A DNA stretch of 64,000 nt from contig MARA01000003.1 of NCBI GenBank assembly GCA_001792895.1, positions 1,302,001 to 1,366,000 on the forward strand, given 5' to 3'. The notes below the pieces were generated by a model. It was not told where the DNA came from and did not search any database. It was given only the letters and a program-made list of their open reading frames with translations. Positions 10,235 to 19,550 of this stretch are shown here, one piece after another (within the stretch, counting starts at the first letter, position 1; the number at the start of each line of letters is the position of its first letter). Both the position numbers and the translations under genes were made by a program. Source of the DNA: Lentinus brumalis (lineage: Eukaryota > Basidiomycota > Agaricomycetes > Polyporales > Polyporaceae).

Positions 10235-13200
10235 TCATGAGTTGCCCTCGCCGAGCTCCGAGTCCCTGGAAAGAATGATCTGTGTCTCGACGAGTGCGCT
10301 TTGCAGCGCCGCACCGGTGTCGTCGATGGAGTGCAAGAAACGCAGAATCTCTCTGCATAACTGCCAGTCCTGCGCGCTGGTCGCGCTTCGAAGGAGACGA
10401 ATAGCGTCGGCGTTCATCCCATCTAGTTGCTCCAGGCCATGTAACACGAGAAGGTATGAGCCTGCTGTCTTCAAGCGACCGGAAGCGAGGCAAGACTGGT
10501 AGAGTCTTGGTCAGGCCCTGTCGCACACACACGAGAATGCACGTAAGTACCTCGAACAGTATCTTCGGGTTGCCAACGATGTCGAATAAGCGGGGCCATC
10601 TGGTCATCTCAATTTTCCTTGCACAGCCTACGACCACGTCCAAGGCGTCATCGAAATGGTCCAAGAACTCGACCGTGGTCGGCAGCAAGGTCTTCGCCGC
10701 ATCGCCGCCGTCCTCAGGTGTTTGATTGTCTTCTTCCACTACAGTATGGAGCAGGATTTCGAGAGCATGGGCGAAGTAGACCAGGTGCTGATAGTGTGAA
10801 GCGAAGGCGACAGCTTCTTTCCCTTGTGAGTTTTGAAGGTGGGTGAGAAGGATGTGATGCAGAAAGAGATGCGACTGGTGGAAATGGTCAGGAGATGCGT
10901 CAATCCACTGAGAGATGGGCAGACACTTACGCTGGTGACATGGCGGAACATGGCGAAGGATAAGCTGGTCCTCGTCGCAGCTTCGACTTCGACGCCGATA
11001 ATGATGCCTTTGTCCATGAGGACAGCTGTGGATTGAGGTCAACATCAAGATCGGATTGTAGAAAGGACAACTTCGCACTCACACAATGGGTAGAAGTCCA
11101 ACGGGATGTTCACGCTCTCCTTCACATGGTCCAAGACGACGCTCCCATCTTCGGTTGGAGGAGATACGGACTCGATCGCCAAAGCATTGAGCCAGACACG
11201 AATACCTTGACCGTCGTATCCCCACAACGAGTTCTCGAGAGTCCCAATGCCTCGAAGGTGTATCCAGCAGAACTCGATCCGGTCGGCAAGGATCTGCATG
11301 TCGTACCTGACCTCGCCTTCTTCCGACTATCGCTATCCTTCAGAAACAGGGATACCGCTTGGGAGGATCGCGACATACCTTGCGAGGGCGAAGCAGTACC
11401 AGCTTTCCGCCAACGATCATAAGGACGGTCGCTACTGCCAGGTCTTCAGCAGGGTCGCCCAGCTCTGCCAGTATCATCATCAGTCTTTACAAGTTCGGAT
11501 GAGCAAACACAAGAAACTTACGTTTCTGAGCGGAGGGAATCATCCAACTCAGAGCCCGGACTGCGTTCGGGACGGCTATGACCCCATCGAAGGTGATACT
11601 ACCACATAGATGCAACTTGATGGAGTCCGCAGTCGGGATGATGAGGTAATGGTAGAGCGTGTTCTCCGCGGTGTACACTAGCAGCGAGTTATCGACAAGG
11701 GACAAGATGACCACCGCTGAGGGGATTATCTCTCGATGGAGGACGTTCTGATTGCTCAACTCGAGGTCACGCGAATACAATCTGACCTACGATTCGAATA
11801 GCATCAGGGCCTGGCACATCTAGGCCTACGTGACAACGCACCTGGTGTCCACCTGAGACCTCCACCGAAGCGATCAAGACATGGTGGAACCACAGCAGAC
11901 CGCCCTTGACGGTGAATGCCTGTTCCTGCCGCTCGTCCGCGAACATCTTCCATCTTCCGGACGTGGAGCTATAGTGAACGAGCCCTCGTCGACCGGCGAT
12001 TGCAATCAGCCTGCCGTCTGCACTCAATGAGGAATATCGGATGGGCCAGTTCGCAGACATGTAGTTCTGTGGCACCTTGATGTGTTGCCACACGTCGGCT
12101 TCTGGGTTGATGACGCTCATGTCTGGCTGGTCTGCTCCACGATAGACGAGCACGCGGTCGTCCATCTGCAGGAAGGCATACTGAGTGTTGTCCTATAACT
12201 ATGCTTAGCAATATTCGCGCGTATAAGCAACTGTGGTACATACGGGAGATTGTTGTCCTGTGGTTGCACTTTTCGCCACCGGCAGCACGAACAACTGCCC
12301 ATCGGGCTCTTTGCGTGCGGGTTACGACACGCTCGCTACAACCAATAGATGGAGGACGTACTGTTCGGTGACGATTGAGCCAACATGACCAGTTCGAAAT
12401 TCCCAGGTGCCCAGAACTGTCGAGTCTCGTCAATAGGCTGGTACCGACCGAATGATGTCCACGCACCAAGCTTCTGACCCCGTACATGAAGGCATCCTGA
12501 AACTTCTCCTCGTCGACTTCGTACTCGACGCCGAAGCCCCATGCCAAGCACCGCCCTCCCACGCTCCAGATCGCCCACCCCTTCTCCCATCCGACGGCAA
12601 GCACGTACCCGTCCGAACTCCACTCCATCGTACATACAGACCCTGTTCCTTCCCTAGCATACATGTTCGGTATATGCAGCACCTGCGGCTTCGGCACGAC
12701 CCCGTCCAGGGAGGGGAAGCTTGTGAACTCGACTGCGCCACTGTGCACCCCAAGGTTAAGGCGAAGGCCACCCGTACAAGGACGATATGCTCACTTGAAA
12801 GTACCGATGGCGAGCATAGAGAACTTTGGGTTCAGCGCAATAGCCATAGCTCGTCTGGGCTCGTTGTATGCGTATGCACTGGCGTCCCCAGGCTCGACCT
12901 GCTTGCGCTTCTGCACCCAACGCGGCGGCTCTACGTGGTGTATACACGTTCCGTGCCACTGGAACGGATGTATCGAGCTTGTGTTGTCCGATGATTGCCT
13001 ACTGTGCGCGAAGTGGCCGATCTTGCATTGTATTCAGTCATGGAAAGCGTGGTGTGATGACCCCGGATAGACACGCACCTGAGCACGTTGCTCGTCGTCC
13101 ACGCTGACCTCTGACGCGCTCTGCTGTATGTCGTGGTCCTCGAATAACTGGACGAGATACGCCCGACCGTCGGAGGTGATCCATGTCTCGAAACCGGTCT

Positions 13201-14064
13201 GACGGTGGTAGGAGATCTGTACGACTGAAACTGCAGCACGTCTGAGCACGCAAAAGTAGCGCAGGCAACGAGAGCATACCATTTGCGTCTACTAGCCAAG
13301 GGAACTCCTCCTCGTTGACGACCCAGGTGTCATAACCTTCTCGCGCATGCCCGTCTTCTCCACTGACATCTGGCCACGGTACACGCTGTAATGACGGTGG
13401 GCTTGCAGTGGAGAACAAGATGGAGTCTTTGCGAGGGGAGACACTGCGTACAAGGAAGATCCAGTTGAGGCCACATACCGCCACATAACCACGTACCTCA
13501 GTAGTGTACCCTCTATCCGTATGACGCCCTCCAATCGCAGACTCAGCGACTGTAAAGGTAGTGCTTCTCCCGCTCCAGGCAGAAAGTGTCGCGCTGCATT
13601 CGGTGCAAGGGGCGGGGACTGGTACGGGGACTCATCGGCGTTGTATTCGAGGGAGACGAGGACGAGGTACGACTCCGTTGTCTGCGCATACAGAGAGCAA
13701 CGGCTCAGTGAGTGCCCAAGGGGGTGGCGAAGCCCGCCCGCACCTGTATGACAAGTTTCTGCCCGTCCGGAGACCACTGGACATGTAGGTTCTCGCCGTG
13801 TTCCTGCAATGACGTCGAGGTGCGCGAGAGGTGCGCGAGTACTGCGGAAGGCTACGTCCACCGGATGCACTCAGCTTCAGATGGTCGAGGTAGCGTTGGC
13901 AAAGCATGACATACCCGTACGCGCCATAGAGACAGCCCGCTCTTGGTGATCGCCGCGAATAGCGTCTTGCGTGGGCTTGAAACTATCGACAGGACAAGCT
14001 CACTTGGAAGCGGCAGCGCGGGCACGCTGGACAGCTGTCTTGCAGCAGAAGTGGGAAAATACAT
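10235..14064 (-). CDS. RIC1: RIC1 homologue, subunit of the Ric1-Rgp1 GEF for Ypt6/Rab6
   Basis: With Rgp1 this protein activates the Golgi GTPase Ypt6/Rab6 and supports endosome-to-Golgi transport. The ATG at 14062-14064 gives MYFPTSAARQLSSVPALPLP and then SIVSSPRKTLFAAITKSGLS. That is the start of the N-terminal beta-propeller. Further propeller exons include DRVLVYRGADQPD, YSSLSADGRLIAIAGRRGLV and the ITFDGVIAVPNAVRALSW region. The C-terminal helical RIC1 domain is encoded by HHILLTHLQNSQGKEAVAFA, TTVEFLDHFDDALDVVVGCA and RKIEMTRWPRLFDIVGNP. The end is HGLEQLDGMNADAIRLLRS and ALVETQIILSRDSELGEGNS, stop at 10235-10237. By eye it has more than ten introns and roughly 1,050-1,100 residues, typical for the family. 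No disruption was noticed. Confidence 0.9.
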
Positions 14065-14454
14065 GGCGAAGAGCTGAAGTGGACGCAACAGTCGATGATC
14101 TTGGTATGCCGCGAGAGTCGCGCAGGCCTGAGGTAGAGTGGCATGAAGGCGCAATGGAACGCGGGGAAGCAGGTCATCGTCTTTCCCCGGCAATGATGTA
14201 CGCGCGCGTATGTAACGCACTTCGGGTAAACCACCTCTCACACTCATCCACGAATTGTGGCCAATGGTGAACTGGGGAATGCGTAACTATGCAATTGACA
14301 ACGTGCACAATAAGACTATTAGCTACCGACTAGAAATACATGGATGGTACAAGCACGACCGACGACACAAACAAAACAGAGAATGACTGGGGAGCGGAAA
14401 GGAGGAATAATCGTACGGAAACCGTTCAATACACACCAGAAACGTCTCCTATTA
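14065..14454. other. Intergenic, RIC1 promoter side
   Basis: Between the RIC1 start and the Ups1-like stop, both on minus. No gene, repeat or recognisable site was seen apart from weakly A-rich sequence around 14340-14420. Confidence 0.5.
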
Positions 14455-15334
14455 TCATCCGGACCGAAGCCATGTCTTCCACCGGGACCAGATCCCTGTT
14501 CTCGCGGCGGGAGCACCTTGACGAGCGTCGTCCCTGCCGCTGTCGTTCCCAGGCGCCTCGTGCTGCGTGGAAGGTTTAGACTCCATCGCAGAGTGGGAGC
14601 GGTGCGAAAGGAGGAAAGAGTTGGGGGCACCCATCGTCATGGGCTGCATACGAGACTGGCGGATGAGGTTCAGGATGACAGCGAAGCCCTCGCGAGACTA
14701 TCCCGAGCATGAGTACGACTGCTGCGTCAGCATCGACGATGAAGGACGCACCCGCTGCAAGTTTGCCTTGAACTTCGCAAGCCCGTAGTTCTCAATCTTC
14801 TTGGTCAAACCCCAGCCGAAACCAGACATAAACATGGCCTCGGTGGTCTGCAGCGTTTTACTTGACGTAACATGTCAACACACAAGGCCTCTACTCGGAC
14901 GAGCAACGCATGACGTACCCGTCTGCCGTCTGACGAATGTGGATGTGCTCCTCGACGCGCATGACCTTGACATGGTCGAGGTTTTTGGTCGTGCAACGCA
15001 TCACCTTGCCCAGCGGGTCGACCTCGCTCTCCTCCAGCACCCACGACTCGCCCCTCTGAATCATGCCCTTCGGAGCCCATCTGGGTAGCGAGCCGGTCTT
15101 GAGGATGAGACGAGTTGTCAGAAGCGAGCCCGAGGGTGTGACCTCTCGAGAAATGACGTCGCAGGAGAGGATGTGGGTCGAGTATGGGTTGGGGTATCGT
15201 AGGAGATAGGCGAGAGAGACAATGGACCAGGGATCGCTGCGAGGGGCGTGCTCAGCATGCATGGGAGCGCGAGAGTGCTCGAAAGGCCGACCGCTAACTC
15301 ACTCGTACAAGAAGGACTGGGTGTAGAACCTCAT
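14455..15334 (-). CDS. UPS1: PRELI/MSF1-domain protein, Ups1/PRELID1 type
   Basis: Predicted intermembrane-space lipid-transfer protein; in yeast Ups1-Mdm35 carries phosphatidic acid for cardiolipin synthesis. Exon 1 (ATG at 15332-15334) reads MRFYTQSFLYD and joins in phase 2 to DPWSIVSLAYLLRYPNPYST. This continues HILSCDVISREVTPSGSLLT, TRLILKTGSLPRWAPKG and SWVLEESEVDPLGKVMRCTT. The next segment is VEEHIHIRQTADG. Two further exons encode TTEAMFMSGFGWGLTKKIEN, YGLAKFKANLQR and SREGFAVILNLIRQSRMQP. A poorly conserved Ser/Gly-rich tail ends at the stop at 14455-14457. The RYPNPY, HREVTP-like and SLPRWA-like positions and the late FGLARFK-type helix favour the Ups1/PRELID1 branch over Ups2. A second, distinct PRELI gene lies at 40437-41154. 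Confidence 0.88.
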
Positions 15335-15988
15335 TGCATACGATCCCAGAGTACCCAGAGAGTGTGTTCAGTGAAAGCAGTCAAAGTTGAATTGGGACAA
15401 TAGCGAACGGCGTAAAGTACTTGGATGTGTGGTCTGTGGAGGGAGGAGGGGGTGGACGAGCTCGAACTCGACGCGGCTCGCCCCTCGTACACGTGCTAGC
15501 GCCCGCGCCGAGACTTCGACTTCTTACCCCGCATTCCATTTCCGGTAATACACACCTCCCATCCTCGAATTGTCTAGACGTGGACCTCCTCTTAGCTCTA
15601 CTCAACATACAGTGTGGGTTCTTTGCTTTGCAGCGAATGCGGGACGTGTACAGTACAGGCAGACTTGCGTGGCAACGCATGCCGAGCTACGAACTGCAGC
15701 TGCGTACGCGTTCGGCGGCGGGGGCAATGTGGGTCTGATATGCAAGCCGATGTATGCAAGCTCATGACAGGGGATCCCATGACTAGGAGTAGCTTCCGCC
15801 ATCCACTTGTACCCAGACGTCACTCCGTTCCACACCAGACATGCGACAACACAAGTGGACACGAGTTCGACATGCACATGGTATTACAAGAACTAGCCAC
15901 TACATAGAGATATTAGAGTGCACCGCGCCCAAGGAGAAATACCAATAAACTACATTACATGGCACGAAGATCAGCCTTTGAGACCTCA
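15335..15988. other. Intergenic, Ups1-like promoter side
   Basis: 654 bp upstream of the Ups1-like gene and downstream of the hydrolase stop. Several short ORFs occur on both strands, but none has protein-like composition or splice support. No repeat found. Confidence 0.5.
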
Positions 15989-17619
15989 TCAGAACTCTGC
16001 CGCCTCCATGGCACGTCCATCCGCCGATACAAAGACTCGGAGCCCGTCGTAGCCAGGCCGAATCCAGATCCGCTCGCCCTGGAGGTCAAGTGTTGCCAAA
16101 CCCCTCTCCACGGCTTCGCTCATCTCCGCGGGCGGGATGTGACGTCCTCCGACAGCCTTGAGTAGCGTCTCGTACTCCTCGTGGGCCACCTCATGGCTGA
16201 AGCCGACCAGATACGTCCGCTGTGCACCCAGCAGCCGAGCGTACTCCACCGACTGCTGCAGACTGAGATGTGACTTGTGCGGCTTCAGGTAGAGACAATC
16301 GAGGATAAGGACCGGTGTCCTATGAGACTGGAGCAGGTCCATGACGTCGGGCGGGATCCTCGAGACATCCGACATATACGTCACGGCGTCCTGGACGATG
16401 AAGCCGAGACATAGGAACTCCTCCTGGGTGGGTGTTGACACGCCCGTTGCAACCGGCGTGCCCGGTAAACCCGAGGACCATGGACTAGACGAGTTCTCGA
16501 ACGCTGGGGCGCCGTGGTCCGGGAGAATGGCGGCAGGCTTCATCCGTTTCGCACCGCAAAAGCCGTGAGGAACTGAATAGTCCCAAAGGAGTCAGCAAAT
16601 TACACGACCATGGATACGCCGCGGGCCATACCTGCGAAAGGTCTGACCGTGATGCCAGTTCCCTCAATTTCGAATGGTTGCCGGTCGGCGATAAAATGCC
16701 ACCGGAACTCGGGGACCTGAACTCAGAGACATGAGTAGGTCATACACGAGAAGATGCCTACTGTCACTCACATCTCCTCCACCTGTTGCGAACTCCTTCT
16801 GGACTAGGTATGGGAACGCGATCTTGACGGACTCGAAAGTCTCTTCAGTCAGGTATATGTCCACATGCGGCTGTATTGCGCCGCCCAGGGTCCATCCTAG
16901 CAGCGCAGTTAGCATAGGTCCCTGACGTACGGCATTCTGGGAGGCCGCCGCGCCACCACTCGAGCAAGCTCTAGGGTTGTTCAATTAGGCTCACCTCGCA
17001 AGTCGTCCAAGCCATTCATCGCTACGAGTCGGAGTTCAGCGGGCGGACTTGCACGACAGAACGAAGGGAACACGTACCATCCGCATGGCCGTGGGTAATG
17101 AGGACGGCATCAATGTGTCGGAGGCCATACTTCGGAAACCACTCCACGGCAGACTGCATGAAGCTCTTCCCGACGTCTATCACGATCGTCCTGGTGAAGG
17201 AGACGCAGGACGGAACCGTCAGCGTGCCGCGCAGAACTCGCACATTGCTCGGTAGGTTCTCACTCACTTGGGTTCGCCATCTCGACCGCGGACTCTGAGC
17301 ACGGCGGACGTATTGCCCTATCACACACATATCAGATCCGGCGTCAGGAAGACGCTCCGAGGAGGGGATATAGACCACTCACCCGCTTGTTCTTCCGCCC
17401 GTCGGGCCTGAGGGTCGCCGTGCAAGCCCTGCATTGCTTCGCGGTGGGCGGGCGGGTGAGGCAGTCGACGTGGGGGAGGGTGGAGGACGTGCCGGTGCCA
17501 AGAAGGATGAGCTCGACAGGTTCGTCGGTGTGCATGGCGTTGCTCAGTGCGTCGATGGAACCCATGGCAGTGAACGAGGATGAGGATGAGGGAGAGGGAG
17601 GGTGTGTGGCAGCGCTCAT
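15989..17619 (-). CDS. Metallo-beta-lactamase-fold hydrolase, PhnP-like
   Basis: A predicted phosphodiesterase or hydrolase of the metallo-beta-lactamase fold, resembling bacterial PhnP and a conserved uncharacterised fission-yeast hydrolase. Exon 1 contains VELILLGTGTSSTLPHVDCL followed by KQCRACTATLRPDGRKNKR. This is the nucleotide-free glycine turn and Cys pair typical of the PhnP branch. The metal-binding THGHAD motif lies in HIDAVLITHGHAD (about 17090-17150). Later exons give WTLGGAIQPHVDIYLTEETF, GFIVQDAVTYMSDVSRIPPD, PVLILDCLYLKPHKSHLS and YLVGFSHEVAHEEYETLLKA. These supply the remaining Asp and His ligands. The stop is at 15989-15991. The start may be 17619 (MSAATHPPSPS) or the downstream ATG of MGSIDALSNAMH. 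Substrate is unknown. Confidence 0.85.
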
Positions 17620-18521
17620 GGCTGCTCGGGATGGCGAGCTTTTATGTCGTCGTCGGAGGCTGACCTGAGGATGACAATCTGTCGGACTGCACCGCGCGCG
17701 ATGATCTCATTTTACTATCAATTCGTCCGCACGTGCGGAGGGCGTCTGAGAAAAGACCAGAGAGAGGCATGGTGTGCGCCGCAGTTGTGGGCGATAGAGG
17801 ACTAGGACTGCAGGGTGTGGGGGGCGGTGGTTCTGTGCAGCGGAGATACGGGGCGAATGCCTGCCAACCCGCCTCCGACTCTGGCGCTATGTAGATCTCC
17901 GATGCGCATGGGCGGCCGCCTTGCTGGGCGCGTCTTTCGTCCCAGTCTACATAAAAGTTGCACAGACACCGATGGCTCATCGTCGACTTCACTGTGCGCG
18001 CGTTGGGGAGCCATACAATGATCAGGACGAGGGGCGCGGCGGAAACGGTGCCAAGGCCCGTTGAGCGCCCCTCAGGCCACAACTTGCGCTTCCGAAGAGA
18101 GTACTTCCAATTGACTTGTACGGTCAAGCCGCACGGAGGAGCATGTGTTGTTCACTAGTTGACAGTCCATTATCGCAGGGAAGATCTTCTTGGCCAGGGT
18201 TCGCCGTTTCGCCGAACGACCGCTGCCCCGTTGCCAACAAACGTGGTCATATCCGGACATCCTGCATGACCCACAATCTCTCCAAACCGTCGAGTAGTGC
18301 TTTTCCGGCGCCCGGTCGAGTCGGGAGGCTTTGAGAGCCGAAGGTTCTGGCAGATTTTAAAACTCCCAGCGACATGGCACCGCGTCACTCACCCGGCAAC
18401 ACCGCTCGCCGCAACTCTGCACTAATTACGGTCAGTAGCGTAGAAGCCTCCTTAGCATCAAGCAGGATACGGCGAACAAGAACATACGCAAAAGCTTAGT
18501 CTGCATCCTATAGAGGGCCCG

Positions 18522-19361
18522 AACCGTAGGGTGGCATATCGGAGTTTGTCAGCAAGAATTTGATCTCCGACGACGCGTCAAGATCTATACACCACGACGC
18601 GTCGACGCGTCTCCTGCGCGTCAACACGACCTCACTCCTCTACTGCTGTACTAAGTACTGTACTATGGCCACGTAATGTTAGCTCGGCGATACCAAGGAG
18701 TGGCATTGCGCAAAGGGAGTGTAGGATGTGAACTGTGGGAGGTAAGTACTCTTCGTGCGCGAGACTTGTGCAAGCTCGGAGAGCGATGCTTCGGCGAAAA
18801 AGACGATCTTTACCTTGCGCACGAGGTCGCACTGAGCAGTGAGCGTGTAACTGAGCTTGGGGCGGGAGTGTGTGTTTGGGGGTACGAGCAGCGTAGAGCG
18901 CGTGCTCTGTGGCTTGAGGTCCGTAAGAAACCTCCGCTCTCGCTGTCGCTATCGCTCTTGCCAGTACTGGTCTGAAAACGCGCGATCACCGTCGAGCTCC
19001 GCCATCGAGATATCGAAGGACCGAGTGCGAGCCCGGGGCGACATTCGAAGCCACGAAGACATGCTTCGGACCATCATGGCAGGAGTTGGAGGGCACTAGT
19101 GCGAAGAAGACGTGAGAGGGGTGCCGGTGAGTCCGCGACTTGCCACTCGCATTATCTCGACGGTCCAGTAGATACAGCGAGATGTGTACGTACGAGACAA
19201 GCCTGCAAGGTCTCTGGATGTTATGACTTCCCAATTTGTAACGCAATCGCCTTATAAGGCGATTTTTGAGCGAGCCATGTGCTCCCCCTCAGAAATCGCC
19301 TTTTATGGCCATGCCGAAGCCTCGGCATTTTGAAACCCCGCAGATATGCCACCCTACGGTT
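18522..19361. mobile_element. Candidate non-autonomous element bounded by 19-bp inverted repeats
   Basis: AACCGTAGGGTGGCATATC at 18522-18540 is repeated exactly in inverted orientation at 19343-19361. A short similar stretch (GGAGTTT against GGGGTTT) lies just inside both arms. The interval is 840 bp and has no transposase-like frame. No clear target-site duplication was found at the ends, so it could also be a decayed element or a chance pair of related fragments. It ends about 190 bp from the DRG1 stop. Confidence 0.45.
19245..19328. repeat. Palindrome cluster inside the candidate element
   Basis: AATCGCCTTATAAGGCGATT at 19245-19264 is a perfect 20-bp palindrome. Its half-site AATCGCCTT recurs at 19294-19302. 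A second hairpin, ATGCCGA-AGCC-TCGGCAT, follows at 19311-19328. The cluster lies 15-100 bp inside the right arm of the candidate TIR element, the place where subterminal transposase sites or hairpins are often found. Confidence 0.6.
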
Positions 19362-19550
19362 ACCGGGGCGTGTCAGATAGCAGACGTTGTAGGGCCGTCC
19401 TCCAAACTTCAATAGGCCCGCCCAATGTCTGCCTAGGGGAGACAAGCAAAAGCTGTGTATACACCGGCGACATATCATACACGCTAAGGACACCCTTCGG
19501 TTCCGGGTCGGCGACGTTGGTCATACAGCTCGCAACATACATCATTGCCT

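Larger units (their letters stand above)
17620..19550. other. 1.9-kb gene-free stretch with candidate inverted-repeat element
   Basis: No protein-coding gene could be supported. ORFs such as the 161-residue one at 17642-18127 (minus) have low-complexity, non-protein-like composition. The stretch contains the candidate TIR element at 18522-19361 and its internal palindromes, listed separately. Three ACGCGT hexamers cluster at 18573-18610. Confidence 0.5.
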
